In this document: positions 6,851 through 16,275 of the stretch, in pieces
Position numbering within the stretch: the stretch's first letter is position 1
Layout: each line of letters begins with the position of its first letter
Assembly: GCA_018241265.1 (NCBI GenBank)
Contig: JAFEEF010000053.1
Location: forward strand, 1 to 45,117
From: Pseudomonadota bacterium
GTDB taxonomy: Bacteria; Pseudomonadota; Gammaproteobacteria; Burkholderiales; Burkholderiaceae_C
Direction: 5' to 3'
Length of the DNA: 45,117 bases
The notes under the pieces: generated by a model
Told to the model about the DNA's origin: nothing
Databases searched by the model: none
Seen by the model: the letters and a program-made list of their open reading frames with translations, nothing else
Made by a program: the position numbers and the translations under genes

Positions 6851-8284
6851 ATGAACCATCGCCTCACGATCCCTGCCTCCGCGATCCCTGCCTCCGCGAT
6901 CGCTGCTGCAGTCTTGCTGGCCTGCGCGTCGTTCGCCGCATCCGCCGCCGAGACGGCAACCGCGGCTCCGGCCGGCGCCACGGCCCAAGCCAGCGACGTC
7001 AAGCTCTTCATTGCGACCAACGGCGTCGCGCTGTCGCAGTTCCCGTCGACCAGCCGCCTGTCGACGACGGTGAAGATCGACCTGACCCGCCCCGGCGTGA
7101 CCCTCCCCTGGCTGGCCCGTTCGGACTCGGCGTGGCTCACCGTCACGTCCTCCGGCGCCACCGGCACGGCACTGAAGCTGCAGGCCGATCCGTCGAGCTT
7201 GGCCGAAGACACGCTCTACATTGCCAACGTCGTCGTCGCCACACCGGCCTCGTCGTCGGTGCAGGACACCGAACGCATGCGCGTCTCGTTCTGGAAGGGC
7301 TCGACCGATCCGGACGTCGTCGAGGTCGCGCAGAACGTGGCGTCGATGGCCGCCAACCCGGTCGAGCCGCTGGCCTACGTCAGCGACGGCGGCCAGACGA
7401 TCCAGGTCTACAACGTCTACAGCGGCGCGCTCGTCCGCACCCTCGACAAGGTCGCACCGTCGGTCGGCCGGCTCGTGGTCAGCAGCGACGGCACGAAGCT
7501 GTTCACGGTCGACCGCACCAACTACCGCCTGCTCGCGCTGGACGCCCGCAGCGGCAAGCTGCTGCAGCGCATCCGGCTGCAAGGCCCGATCGCATCCGAC
7601 TTCAGCTTCGCCTATGCGCGGCCGGCCGGCAACGAGACGCTGTACGCGCCGGGCCAGCCGGCCATCGACGTGGCCTCGGGGCAGGCCGTGTCCGCGCCGA
7701 TCCAGTCGCCGTACGGCTACTTCAACGATCCGTACATCGCAGCATCGGCCGACGGCACGCGGCTGACCGTACTCGAGCGCAACGCGGGCTTCTATCCTTC
7801 CCTCGACACGCTGTCGGTGTCCGCCGCCGACGGGCAACTCAGCGTGACGCCGCTGCTGTGGGGCATGGGCATCAACAGCAACGGCTACTGCGCGTCGGTG
7901 GCGACCACCAGCGACAGCTCGCGCCTCTATGCGGGATGCGGCCTCGCCGAGTTCGACACCTACGACTGGCGCACTGCCCAGCAGATCCAGACCCTGCCCG
8001 CGAACTACAACGCGGTCAGCACCGCGGTCGATTCGAACGGCGACCTGGTGGGCGCGATCGACAACCCGTATTTCAGCGATGCTTCCGACGTCTACGTCTA
8101 CAACCGGCAGGGCTATACGCTCGGCACGGTACCGGCGTCGAACTCGACTTTCCAGTCCGGTCAGGCCCCGGGCCAGCTTGCGACGTCCGGCGACTCGATG
8201 CGCGTCATCACCACCACCGATCCGGCCTACTCGTTCGGGACGCAGACGCTGGTCTTCCGCAGCCTGCCGCACGGCACGCCGTGA
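6851..8284 (+). CDS. Secreted BACON-like / beta-propeller protein
   Basis: The product is a 477-residue predicted exported protein. Residues 1-34 form a signal peptide (hydrophobic AAAVLLACASFAASAAE) preceded by a tandemly duplicated IPASA. Residues of about 85-135 look like a BACON-type beta domain (PWLARSDSAWLTVTSSGATG ... LAEDTLYIANVVV). From about residue 165 on, the sequence resembles YVTN/WD-type propeller repeats (PLAYVSDGGQTIQVYNVYSG, LVVSSDGTKLFTVDRTNYRL, YIAASADGTRLTVLERN). No catalytic motif is visible. Such proteins often bind carbohydrate or protein partners at the surface, but the role here is unknown. It is a single-gene unit, convergent with the LysE gene downstream. Confidence 0.8.
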   Translation: MNHRLTIPASAIPASAIAAAVLLACASFAASAAETATAAPAGATAQASDVKLFIATNGVALSQFPSTSRLSTTVKIDLTRPGVTLPWLARSDSAWLTVTSSGATGTALKLQADPSSLAEDTLYIANVVVATPASSSVQDTERMRVSFWKGSTDPDVVEVAQNVASMAANPVEPLAYVSDGGQTIQVYNVYSGALVRTLDKVAPSVGRLVVSSDGTKLFTVDRTNYRLLALDARSGKLLQRIRLQGPIASDFSFAYARPAGNETLYAPGQPAIDVASGQAVSAPIQSPYGYFNDPYIAASADGTRLTVLERNAGFYPSLDTLSVSAADGQLSVTPLLWGMGINSNGYCASVATTSDSSRLYAGCGLAEFDTYDWRTAQQIQTLPANYNAVSTAVDSNGDLVGAIDNPYFSDASDVYVYNRQGYTLGTVPASNSTFQSGQAPGQLATSGDSMRVITTTDPAYSFGTQTLVFRSLPHGTP

Positions 8285-8314
8285 AGCCCCTGAGCCGCGC
8301 CCCGGGTCTGCCGC

Positions 8315-8941
8315 TCAAGCCGCACGCCGCGCCAGCAACGCCCACACGCCGGCGATCGACAGCAGCGATCCGCCGGTCAGGTGAAAGCCGCGCCGTGCGC
8401 GCGGCGACGCCAGGAAGCGGCTCGCCGCTGCGGCGAAGACCGCATACAGCGTCGCGTTCAAGGTCGCCATCACGACGAAGGTCAGCGCCAACACCCAGAG
8501 CTGCGGCCCGACCGCGATCGCCGGGCTGATGAACTGCGGCAGGAAGGCGACGAAGAAGATGATGCCCTTCGGGTTCAACGCGGTGACGAGCCAGGTGTTG
8601 AAGAAGAGCCTCCAGCGCGACGACGGCGCCGCCGGCGCCGCGAGTTCGGCCATCGTCGCGCCGGCGCGCAGCAGCTTGATGCCGAGAAAGATGAGATAGA
8701 GCCCGCCGACCCACTTGACGACCGTGAACCAGAACGCCGATGTCGCGAGCAGCGCGCCGAGGCCGAGCAGCGACAGCACCAGCGCGGTCGAATCGCCGAG
8801 CGCCACGGCAGCCACCAGCGCCACGTTGGCGCGCCGGCCGTGCGACATCGAATAGCTGATCACCGTGAGGATCGTCGGTCCCGGGATCACGAGCAGCACG
8901 GCCGAGGCGGCGACGAAGGCGAGCCAGAGTTGGATGGGCAT
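8315..8941 (-). CDS. LysE/RhtB-family amino-acid exporter
   Basis: This inner-membrane protein of 208 residues, the usual size for the family, has about five or six hydrophobic helices. It begins MPIQLWLAFVAASAVLLVIPGPTILTVIS, where the early PGP motif is characteristic of RhtB/LysE exporters. The mid-protein LNPKGIIFFVAFLPQFI segment is also diagnostic. Members export amino acids or derivatives such as homoserine, threonine or lysine; the substrate cannot be assigned from sequence. The gene stands alone on the minus strand, downstream of the S9 peptidase with an 82-bp gap, which would suit removal of amino acids after peptide hydrolysis, though that link is speculative. Confidence 0.9.
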   Translation of the reverse strand: MPIQLWLAFVAASAVLLVIPGPTILTVISYSMSHGRRANVALVAAVALGDSTALVLSLLGLGALLATSAFWFTVVKWVGGLYLIFLGIKLLRAGATMAELAAPAAPSSRWRLFFNTWLVTALNPKGIIFFVAFLPQFISPAIAVGPQLWVLALTFVVMATLNATLYAVFAAAASRFLASPRARRGFHLTGGSLLSIAGVWALLARRAA

Positions 8942-9023
8942 GGAGGGCTCCGCAGGGGCGTCGATGGGCGCGGATCGTAGCCTGGGCGGTGGTCATCGGC
9001 GGGGTGCGCTCCAGGTCTCGCGC

Positions 9024-11078
9024 TCATCGCGCCGACAGGTTCTTCGCCAGGAACCGCTCGACGCGGCTCCAGAAGTCGATCGCGTCGTCGCTGTTGAACC
9101 AGCCGTGCCCTTCGTCGCGGTACACGACCCACTCGGGGTCGTTGCCGGCCTTGCGCAACGCGTCACGCATGCGCTCGCCGTGCTGCAGCGGCACGCGGCG
9201 GTCGAGGGCGCCGTAGGCCAGCAGCACCGGCACCTTGAGTTCGGCCGCGCGATCGACGGCGGAGGCGCGCGCCAGCAGCGCGGCGTCCTTGTCGCGATCG
9301 CCCACCATCTCGGGCAGCGTGTAGCGACGCGAGGTCTCCGACTGGTCGCTGGTCCAGTCGGCGACATAGAGCAGACGCGGATCGGTGACGGCGACCCAGG
9401 CGATGGCGCAGCGGTAGAGCCCGGGATAGAGGATCGGCCCGATCAGTGCCGCATAGCCGCCGTAGCTGCCGCCGGCGATGCAGACGCGCGACGGATCGAT
9501 CAGGCCGCGGCTCGCCGCCCAGCGCACGGCATCGGCCACGTCGTCCTGCATCGCGCCGCCCCACTGCTTCCAGCCGGCCTTGAAATGCGCGTCGCCGTAG
9601 CCTGTGCTGCCGCGGTACTCGGGCTGGATCACGACGTAGCCGCGCGATGCGAGGAACTGGGTCTCCATGTGCCAGCCCCAGTTCGGGTCCTGATCCCACG
9701 GACCGCCGTGCACGAGCACGACCGCCGGCCGCGGCGTTTCGGGCCGGCCCGGCGGCCGCGTGATCCAGACCGGCAGGTCTGCGCCGTCGCGCGCCCGGAT
9801 GCGCTCGAAATCGACGTCGCCCATGCGCGCCGTGTCCAGCGACGACCAGCGCCGGCCGACCGGCTTCCATTCGTTGGCGGTCGGACGGAAGATCCAGAAG
9901 CTGCCGGGGTCGTGATCGGAGCGCGAATCGACCAGCACCACGTCCGGATCGTCGCAGTGCCGGCACGAGACGATGTTGTTGCGACCCGGCAGCCTGGCGT
10001 CGACCGCGGCCTGGACTTCCTTCATGCGCGCGCCGAACCACACGGTCGAGATGCCGTCTGTCGCGACGCGCACGCCGTAGGCCTTGGTACGAGCGACGTC
10101 CATCACGATCTGGCCGTTGAAGTCGAAACCCGGCGTGTCGACGATCGGCGTCGGGTCGGGCGCACCGCGCGCGAAGTCGAACTTCTGCAGCACGCGAAAG
10201 CCGTGGTCGTCGTTCGCAGCGACGTAGAGCTGCCCGGCGCCGTCGACGAACAACGGCTGAAAGGCCGGACGCAGCATCGGAAAGCGGGCGATCCGGACCC
10301 ACTGCTCCCGGCCGGGCGCGCGCCAGTAGATCTCCGTCTGGTCGTCGTTCAGGCTCGTCACGACGCGCGGCTCGCCGGCGGGATCGAACAGCCAGCCGAG
10401 CGCATGCGGCGGCGCGCCGCGCGCCAGCGATCGGTTCTCGCCGCTGCGCACGTCGAGTCGCCACGGCGACGTCTGTAGCGGCTCGGCGGTGAGCGAGTAC
10501 TTGGTCGTCGCGGTGATCACCGCCGGCTCGGCACTCGACGGAATGGCGAGCACGGCGCCGCTCAGCAGGCGGTAGTGCTTGCCGTTGCGGTCGATCAGCG
10601 CGGCGCGCGTGCCGTGGCGCTGCCCGGCGGCGAGGTTGTCGAGATCGCGGATGTAGAAGACCAGCCAGTCGTCGTCGATCCAGGACGGCGACTCCACGTG
10701 ACCGTCTTCGAACTTGGCGATGACGGCCGGCGGCTCCTTGTCGGTCAGATCGACGATCGCGAGCACGCGTCGGTTGCCGTTGACGCTCGTCAGCGCCAGC
10801 CAGCGACCCGACGGAGACAGCGTCGCGTCGTGGACGCCGGTGCCGCGGAAGAAGCGTGTCAGCGGGATCGGCGCACGCGCTTGCGATGCAGCCGATGCGG
10901 GGGATGCGGCCGATGCAGTGGAGGCCGCGACGGCTGCGGCATCGGGGGGTGCGCTCGCTGCGTCGGCCGCCGCGAGTGCCGGCCCGCGGACCGCGCAGGC
11001 GAGCAGCGCGCAACCCAGCCCCGCCCGGATGCGACGGTGGACGTTCTGCCGGAGATCTGCGCGTGAGCTTCGAATCAT
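9024..11078 (-). CDS. Secreted S9-family prolyl oligopeptidase-like peptidase
   Basis: This is a predicted exported serine peptidase of 684 residues. After an N-terminal signal segment (GLGCALLACAVRGPALAAA) comes an Ala/Ser/Asp-rich linker, then a beta-propeller-like region (LSPSGRWLALTSVNGNRRVLAIVD ...). The C-terminal alpha/beta-hydrolase domain carries the nucleophile motif GGSYGGYA (about residue 540), then the Asp in YGALDRRVP and the His in DEGHGWFNS. The start at ATG 11078 was chosen because GGAGGA lies 7 bases upstream. An in-frame ATG at 11096, six residues earlier, lacks such a site. It follows xerD closely. Family members cleave short peptides; the exact specificity is not visible. 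Confidence 0.92.
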   Translation of the reverse strand: MIRSSRADLRQNVHRRIRAGLGCALLACAVRGPALAAADAASAPPDAAAVAASTASAASPASAASQARAPIPLTRFFRGTGVHDATLSPSGRWLALTSVNGNRRVLAIVDLTDKEPPAVIAKFEDGHVESPSWIDDDWLVFYIRDLDNLAAGQRHGTRAALIDRNGKHYRLLSGAVLAIPSSAEPAVITATTKYSLTAEPLQTSPWRLDVRSGENRSLARGAPPHALGWLFDPAGEPRVVTSLNDDQTEIYWRAPGREQWVRIARFPMLRPAFQPLFVDGAGQLYVAANDDHGFRVLQKFDFARGAPDPTPIVDTPGFDFNGQIVMDVARTKAYGVRVATDGISTVWFGARMKEVQAAVDARLPGRNNIVSCRHCDDPDVVLVDSRSDHDPGSFWIFRPTANEWKPVGRRWSSLDTARMGDVDFERIRARDGADLPVWITRPPGRPETPRPAVVLVHGGPWDQDPNWGWHMETQFLASRGYVVIQPEYRGSTGYGDAHFKAGWKQWGGAMQDDVADAVRWAASRGLIDPSRVCIAGGSYGGYAALIGPILYPGLYRCAIAWVAVTDPRLLYVADWTSDQSETSRRYTLPEMVGDRDKDAALLARASAVDRAAELKVPVLLAYGALDRRVPLQHGERMRDALRKAGNDPEWVVYRDEGHGWFNSDDAIDFWSRVERFLAKNLSAR

Positions 11079-11102
11079 GGTCGCGTCCTCCGACATGCGC
11101 GG

Positions 11103-12050
11103 TCAGCCGCGCGGATGGTGCTTCTCGTGCAGCACGCGCAGCCGCTCGCGCGCGACGTGCGTGTAGATCGTCGTCGTCGAGATGTCGGCATGGCCGAGCA
11201 GCAGTTGCACGGCGCGCAGGTCGGCGCCGTGGTTCAGGAGGTGCGTCGCGAACGCATGACGCAAGGTGTGCGGCGACAAGGGTACCTCGACGCCGGCAGC
11301 GCGCGCATGCGCCTTGATGATCATCCAGAAGCGCTGGCGCGTCATCGCGCCGCCCCTCGCGGTGACGAACAGCGCATCGCTCGCCCGGCCTTCGAGGATG
11401 GCCGCGCGCGCTTCGGCCTGGTAGCGGCGCAGCCACGCATAGGCTTCCTCGCCGAACGGCACGAGGCGCTCCTTCGCGCCCTTGCCGGTGACGCGCAGCG
11501 CGCTGTCGGTCAGGCTCAGGTGCACGCTCTTCAGCTCGACCAGCTCGCTGACGCGCAGGCCGCTCGCGTACATCAGCTCGAGCATCGTGCGGTCGCGCAG
11601 GCCGAGCGGCGTGTCGGTGTCGGGCGCGGCGAGCAGCGCCTCGACTTGCGCCTCGCTCAGGCTCTTCGGCACGCGCATCGGCTGGCGCGCGGCACGCAGG
11701 CGCAGGGTCGGATCGGCCACCGTCAGGTGCTCGCGCAGCGCCCAGCGGAAGTAGCGCCTGAACACCGTCAGGCGCCGGTTGCCGCTCGTCGCCTTGCTGC
11801 CGGCATGGCGCGCCAGCGCATAGGCGAGCAGGTCGGCCTCGCCGGTCGCATCGATCGCGCGCTCGTGCGTGCGGGCGAGCCAATCGGCGTAGAGGCTCAG
11901 GTCGCGCCGGTAGGCGGCCAGCGAGTTGGCGGCGAGGCCGTCTTCGATCCACAAGGCATCGATGAAGCGGTCGATCGACGCGCGGCTGGCGCGCGCCGCG
12001 GCGCTGTCGGCGGGCGGTGCGTCGAGCACCGCTGGTTCACGCCGCGCCAT
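11103..12050 (-). CDS. xerD: Site-specific tyrosine recombinase XerD
   Basis: XerD acts with XerC at dif to resolve chromosome dimers at division. The 315-residue product is slightly longer than the usual 298 because of an Ala-rich leader of about 20 residues. The N-terminal SAM-like domain (IDRFIDALWIEDGLAANSLAAYRRDL) is followed by the catalytic domain. Catalytic residues are visible: Arg in ASGLRVSELVEL, Lys in GKGAKERLVP, HTLRHAFATHLL, LLGHADISTT and the nucleophile Tyr in TIYTHV. It lacks the extra insertion seen in integron integrases. Its start overlaps the end of the gluconokinase gene by 14 bp, so the two are probably co-transcribed. Confidence 0.93.
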   Translation of the reverse strand: MARREPAVLDAPPADSAAARASRASIDRFIDALWIEDGLAANSLAAYRRDLSLYADWLARTHERAIDATGEADLLAYALARHAGSKATSGNRRLTVFRRYFRWALREHLTVADPTLRLRAARQPMRVPKSLSEAQVEALLAAPDTDTPLGLRDRTMLELMYASGLRVSELVELKSVHLSLTDSALRVTGKGAKERLVPFGEEAYAWLRRYQAEARAAILEGRASDALFVTARGGAMTRQRFWMIIKAHARAAGVEVPLSPHTLRHAFATHLLNHGADLRAVQLLLGHADISTTTIYTHVARERLRVLHEKHHPRG

Positions 12051-13587
12051 CGTGCGCCGAGGTCTCGCGCTGGAACGCAGCGATCGCGCGGTATTCGTCT
12101 TGGAGCTTGCCCGGCAGCGCGAGGAAGATCGGCAGCAGCCGGCGATAGACCGCGGCGTTCTTCGCGTCCGGCCGATGGCGGTGCGTCGCGCCGACCATCG
12201 TCGAGACGACGTCGAGCGACTGCACCAGCCCGAGCGCGTGCAAGCCGAGCACCGCGGCGCCGAGGCACGAGCTCTCGAAGCTTGCGGGCACGACGACCTC
12301 GCGGTCGAACACGTCGGCCATCATCTGGCGCCACATCGCCGAACGCGCGAAGCCGCCGGTCGCCTTGATCGCCGTGCTGGTGCCGACCAGCGACTCGACC
12401 GCCGGCAGGATGCTGTAGAGGTTGCACATCACGCCTTCGAACACGGCGCGGATCAGGTGCTCCTTGCGGTGGTGCATCGCGAGGCCGAAGTAGGAGCCGC
12501 GCAGGTCGGCGTTCCACAGCGGCGCGCGCTCGCCGGCGAGGTACGGATGGAACAGCAGCCCGGCGCTGCCGGCCGGCACGCGCTCGGCGATGCGGCTCAG
12601 CGCCTCGTACGTATCCTGATCGCCATGGCCGGCCGTCTTGGCTTCGCTGCTCGCGAGTTCGTCGCGCAGCCAGCGCAGGATCACGCCGCCGTTGTTGACC
12701 GGCCCGCCGACGACCCAATGCCGTTCGGTCAGCGCATAGCAGAACGTGCGGCCCGACGGATCGGTCAGCGGCCGGCCGACCACGGCGCGCAGCGCGCCGC
12801 TGGTGCCTATCGTCGCCGCGACTTCGCCGGGCGCGATCGCATCGACGCCGAGGTTCGACAGCACGCCGTCGTTGGCGCCGACGATGAACGGCGTGTCGGG
12901 CGCAAGACCGGTCGCCTGCGCGATGTCGGGTCCCAGGCCTTCGACGCGGTGCGTCGTCGGCACGAGCGCCGACAGTTGCTCGCGCCGCACGCCGGCCACG
13001 GCCAATGCGCCGTCGTCCCAATCGAGACTGGACGATTCGAGCAGGCCGGTCGCCGAGGCGATCGAATGATCGATCCACCAGCCGCCGAACAGCCGGAAGA
13101 ACACGTACTCCTTGATGCCGACGAAGCGCGCCGCGCGCTCGAACAGCGCCGGCTCGTCGTGGCGCAGCCAGGCCAGCTTGACGAGCGGCGACATCGGATG
13201 GATCGGCGTGCCGGTACGGCGGTAGATCGCGTTGCCGCCGGTGCGCGGGTCGGCATCCGCCTTGATGCGCTCGGCCCAGGTTGCCGCGCGGTTGTCGGCC
13301 CAGGTGATGCTGCGCGTCAGCGGGCGGCTGTCGGCGTCGATCGCGATCAGGCTGTGCATCGCGGCGCTGAACGACACGCCGACGACCGTGCCGGCCTGCG
13401 CGACCTGGCGCAAGGCCTCGACGACCGCCCGCAGGATGACCTCGGGGTCCTGCTCGGCCGCGTCCGGCATCGGGCGCAGCAGCGGGTAGTCGACCGCATG
13501 GTGCGCGACGACCTGGCCGGCCGGCGTGTAGGCGACCGCCTTGGTGCTCGTGGTGCCGATGTCGACACCGATCATCAGGCGACTCAT
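12037..13587 (-). CDS. gntK: FGGY-family gluconokinase
   Basis: This cytoplasmic sugar-acid kinase has 516 residues, the usual FGGY length. The N-terminal ATPase fold starts GVDIGTTSTKAV (about residues 7-18), followed by PLLRPMPDAAEQDPEVI, SITWADNRAA and SPLVKLAWL. The C-terminal domain has GTSGALRAVV, NNGGVILRWL, HPYLAGERAPLWNADLRGSYFGL and ATGGFARSAMWRQMMADVF. The N-terminal region resembles Bacillus-type GntK more than XylB or GlpK, so D-gluconate to 6-phosphogluconate is the best guess; other aldonates or ketoses remain possible. A Bug/TctC receptor gene lies 31 bp upstream and xerD overlaps downstream. Confidence 0.85.
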   Translation of the reverse strand: MSRLMIGVDIGTTSTKAVAYTPAGQVVAHHAVDYPLLRPMPDAAEQDPEVILRAVVEALRQVAQAGTVVGVSFSAAMHSLIAIDADSRPLTRSITWADNRAATWAERIKADADPRTGGNAIYRRTGTPIHPMSPLVKLAWLRHDEPALFERAARFVGIKEYVFFRLFGGWWIDHSIASATGLLESSSLDWDDGALAVAGVRREQLSALVPTTHRVEGLGPDIAQATGLAPDTPFIVGANDGVLSNLGVDAIAPGEVAATIGTSGALRAVVGRPLTDPSGRTFCYALTERHWVVGGPVNNGGVILRWLRDELASSEAKTAGHGDQDTYEALSRIAERVPAGSAGLLFHPYLAGERAPLWNADLRGSYFGLAMHHRKEHLIRAVFEGVMCNLYSILPAVESLVGTSTAIKATGGFARSAMWRQMMADVFDREVVVPASFESSCLGAAVLGLHALGLVQSLDVVSTMVGATHRHRPDAKNAAVYRRLLPIFLALPGKLQDEYRAIAAFQRETSAHDGAA

Positions 13588-13618
13588 CGCGGCGCTCCCG
13601 GTATCGGCCGCGCCGCGC

Positions 13619-14590
13619 TCACTCCAACGTGAGGTGCTGGGTCTGCACGACCTTCTTGTAGACCTCGAACTCGGCGGCGATCTGCTGGCCGAACTGCTCG
13701 GGCGTGTTGCCGACGATCAGCGAACCGGTGTCCTCGATGCGCTTCTTGACGTTCGGGTCGGCGAGCGCGACCTTGGCCGCGGCGCCGACCTTGTCGACCA
13801 CTTCCTTCGGCAGGCCCTTGGGACCGAAGATGCCGTAGAACGCCATGCGATTCACCGGCTCGTAGCCGACCTCCTTGAAGGTCGGTACGTCGGGCAGCAC
13901 CGCGAGCCGTTCGGGCGCGGCGACCACGATCGCGACCAGCCGCCCGGCCTTGATGAAGGGCAGCGCCGACGGCAGGTTGTCGAAGATCATCGGCACCTGG
14001 CCGGCCACGGTGTCATTCAGCGCCGGGCCCGCGCCGCGGTACGGGATGTGCAGCACGTAGGTGTGCGACAGGCTCTTGAAGAGCTCCATCTGCAGGTGGC
14101 CGATGCCGCCGGTGCCCGAGCTGCTGAAGCTGTACTTGCCGGGGTTCTTCCTCAGGACGTCGAGGAAGGTCTTGAAGTCCTTGGCCGGAAAGCTCGGATG
14201 CACCGCGATCACGTTCGGCGTGGCCGCGAGGTTGATGATCGGCGTGAAGTCGGTCAGCGGGTTGTACGGCGTCTTCGGGTTGATCGCCGGGTTGGCCGCG
14301 ACGGTCGACACGGTGGCCACGCCGAGCGAATAGCCGTCGGGGGCCGAACGCGCGGTGTCGGTCGCACCGAGGATGCCGCCGCCGCCCGCCTTGTTCTCCA
14401 CGATCACCGGCTGCCCCAGCCCCGGCCCGAGACGTTCGGCCACGATGCGCGCGACGATGTCGGTCGTGCCGCCCGGCGCGAACGGCACGACGAGGCGGAC
14501 CTGGCGCGTCGGATAGCCCGACTGCGCCCAGGCGGGTGCCGCGGCGCCGGTCAAGGCAAGGCTGGAGGCGAGGAAGGTGCGGCGCTGCAT
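13619..14590 (-). CDS. Bug/TctC-family periplasmic substrate-binding protein
   Basis: This periplasmic receptor of the tripartite tricarboxylate transporter type has 323 residues. The signal peptide [23 protein letters not shown] may be Tat-dependent. The mature protein shows family hallmarks: [53 protein letters not shown] and [15 protein letters not shown] 14590 is chosen because it begins the signal peptide; an upstream in-frame ATG at 14668 adds an unlikely 26-residue leader. Burkholderiales carry many such orphan receptors. No TctA or TctB membrane component is nearby, so it must use a transporter encoded elsewhere. Proximity to the gluconokinase suggests an organic or sugar acid ligand, but this is weak. 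Confidence 0.92.
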   Translation of the reverse strand: MQRRTFLASSLALTGAAAPAWAQSGYPTRQVRLVVPFAPGGTTDIVARIVAERLGPGLGQPVIVENKAGGGGILGATDTARSAPDGYSLGVATVSTVAANPAINPKTPYNPLTDFTPIINLAATPNVIAVHPSFPAKDFKTFLDVLRKNPGKYSFSSSGTGGIGHLQMELFKSLSHTYVLHIPYRGAGPALNDTVAGQVPMIFDNLPSALPFIKAGRLVAIVVAAPERLAVLPDVPTFKEVGYEPVNRMAFYGIFGPKGLPKEVVDKVGAAAKVALADPNVKKRIEDTGSLIVGNTPEQFGQQIAAEFEVYKKVVQTQHLTLE

Positions 14591-14679
14591 GGCGGTGCGG
14601 TCTCCGGTGGGCGACGGGATGGAGGCCGCAGTGTAGGGGCTGGCACACTCGATCCATGCTCGATCCATGCCCGGGATGC

Positions 14680-15795
14680 TCAGCGTGCTGCGGCTGGCGG
14701 TGCAAGCCCGTCGAGTGCCCAGTCGATGTGCTCGCGCACGAGGTCGGGCGCGCCATCGCGTGCGGCGGCGAGTGCGGTGCGCAGCGCCGGGTCATCGTCG
14801 GCGCCGAGCGCATTCCCGATCCCCACCGCCAGGTTGCGCCGCCATCGCAGATAGCCGATGCGCCGGATTGCCGTGCCGGCGGTGCGTTCGAGGAACTGCG
14901 CCTCGGTCCACGACCAGAGCTCGGCCAAGGTCGCCGTCGACCAGCCGAGCCGCTCGTCGAAGTCGGGCAACGCGCTGCGCTGCGCGTACTTGTTCCACGG
15001 GCAGACGAGCTGGCAGTCGTCGCAGCCGTAGATGCGGTTGCCGATCGCGGGCCGGAGCTCCTCGGGAATCGGCCCGTCGTGCTCTATCGTCAGGTAGGAG
15101 ATGCAGCGCCGCGCGTCGAGCCGGTAAGGCGCGACGATCGCTTGCGTCGGGCAGACCTCGATGCAGGCGCTGCAACTGCCGCAATGCGGGCTCGCCGGTT
15201 CGGTCAGCGGCAGCGCGAGGTCGACGTAGATCTCGCCGAGGAAGAACATCGAGCCGGCCTCGCGGCTCAGCAGCAAGGTGTGCTTGCCGCGCCAGCCGAT
15301 GCCGCTGCGCGACGCGAGCTCGACCTCGAGCACCGGAGCCGAATCGGTGAAGACGCGATGGCCGTACGGCCCGACCGCATCGGCGAGCCGATCGGCCAGG
15401 CGCTGCAGCCGCGCGCGCAGCACCTTGTGGTAGTCGCGGCCGCGCGCATAGAGCGACAGCGCCGCGTCGTGCGGCCGCGCCAGGCGATCCCATTCGACTT
15501 GCTGCCAGCCTTCGGGCAGGGCTTGCGGCAGGTAGTCCATGCGCGCCGTGATCACGCGGACCGTGCCCGGCACCAGCTCGGCCGGACGCGCGCGCTTCAA
15601 TCCGTGCGCGGCCATGTAGTCCATCGAGCCATGAAAACCGTTGCGTAGCCACGCCACCAAGCCCGCTTCGGCGGTCGAGAGATCCACATCGGCGACACCG
15701 ATCTGTGAGAATCCCTCTGCCGTGGCCCATGCCCGCAGTTGTTCCAGCATGGCCTGGCCATCCGGCCGGGCAGCCAACGTCGAAGCGTCTGCCAT
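14680..15795 (-). CDS. queG: Epoxyqueuosine reductase QueG
   Basis: QueG is a cobalamin-dependent iron-sulfur enzyme that reduces epoxyqueuosine to queuosine in tRNA, the last step of Q synthesis. The 371-residue product has an N-terminal domain with [19 protein letters not shown] and [11 protein letters not shown]. Two [4Fe-4S] ligand sets follow, [12 protein letters not shown] and [14 protein letters not shown], and then a C-terminal HEAT-like stretch ([20 protein letters not shown]). The ATG at 15795 directly abuts the proposed tsaE start on the other strand, leaving no spacer. The queG-tsaE-amiC neighbourhood is a common proteobacterial arrangement and supports the call. Confidence 0.95.
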   Translation of the reverse strand: MADASTLAARPDGQAMLEQLRAWATAEGFSQIGVADVDLSTAEAGLVAWLRNGFHGSMDYMAAHGLKRARPAELVPGTVRVITARMDYLPQALPEGWQQVEWDRLARPHDAALSLYARGRDYHKVLRARLQRLADRLADAVGPYGHRVFTDSAPVLEVELASRSGIGWRGKHTLLLSREAGSMFFLGEIYVDLALPLTEPASPHCGSCSACIEVCPTQAIVAPYRLDARRCISYLTIEHDGPIPEELRPAIGNRIYGCDDCQLVCPWNKYAQRSALPDFDERLGWSTATLAELWSWTEAQFLERTAGTAIRRIGYLRWRRNLAVGIGNALGADDDPALRTALAAARDGAPDLVREHIDWALDGLAPPAAAR

Positions 15796-16275
15796 TTGTC
15801 GTCGATTCTAGAAACGCGCCGCCAGCTCTGGCCCGATGAGGCCTCTTGCGCCGCCAGTGCCGTGGCGCTGGCGTCGCGTTCCGCCCTCTTCAACGCGCTC
15901 GTCGAGCTGCGCGGGCCGCTGGGTGCCGGCAAGACCACGTTCGTGCGCCATCTGCTGCGTGCGCTCGGCGTCGAAGGGCGCGTCAAGAGCCCGACCTATG
16001 CGTTGATGGAGTCCTACGAGATCGCGACGCCGCTGGGCGTGCTGCCGGTTCATCATTTCGACTTCTATCGCTTCGACGATCCGCAGGAATGGGAGGACGC
16101 CGGCCTGCGCGACGTCTTCGCCGGCCCGGGCCTGAAGCTCGTCGAATGGCCCGAGAAGGCCGAAGGGCTGATGCCGCTGCCCGACCTCGTGCTGACGATC
16201 GCGATCGACGACGAAGACCGGCGTGCCGCGACCTGTGCGGCGTACACGGCCCACGGAATGGAGTTGCTGCCTTGA
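15796..16275 (+). CDS. tsaE: tRNA threonylcarbamoyladenosine biosynthesis ATPase TsaE
   Basis: TsaE is the ATPase partner of TsaB and TsaD in making t6A37 in ANN-decoding tRNAs. The predicted protein of about 159 residues matches the family length. It carries Walker A GPLGAGKTT (about residues 40-48), SPTYALMESYE, the conserved HFDFYRF and LVEWPEKA. The start is uncertain: TTG at 15796 fits the expected length and abuts the divergent queG start, whereas an in-frame ATG at 15739 would overlap queG by 57 bp and add 19 unrelated residues. The stop overlaps the amiC TTG start as TTGA, implying coupled translation. Confidence 0.9.
   Translation: MSSILETRRQLWPDEASCAASAVALASRSALFNALVELRGPLGAGKTTFVRHLLRALGVEGRVKSPTYALMESYEIATPLGVLPVHHFDFYRFDDPQEWEDAGLRDVFAGPGLKLVEWPEKAEGLMPLPDLVLTIAIDDEDRRAATCAAYTAHGMELLP

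Noticed and set aside
11103-12050. Tyrosine recombinase as the integrase of the left-edge integron
   Set aside because: It has ordinary XerD motifs, lacks the extra IntI patch, and lies more than 10 kb from the attC sites among unrelated genes.
13541-14854. 437-codon plus-strand frame opposite the TctC receptor
   Set aside because: Antisense shadow. The minus-strand receptor has a signal peptide and all family motifs.
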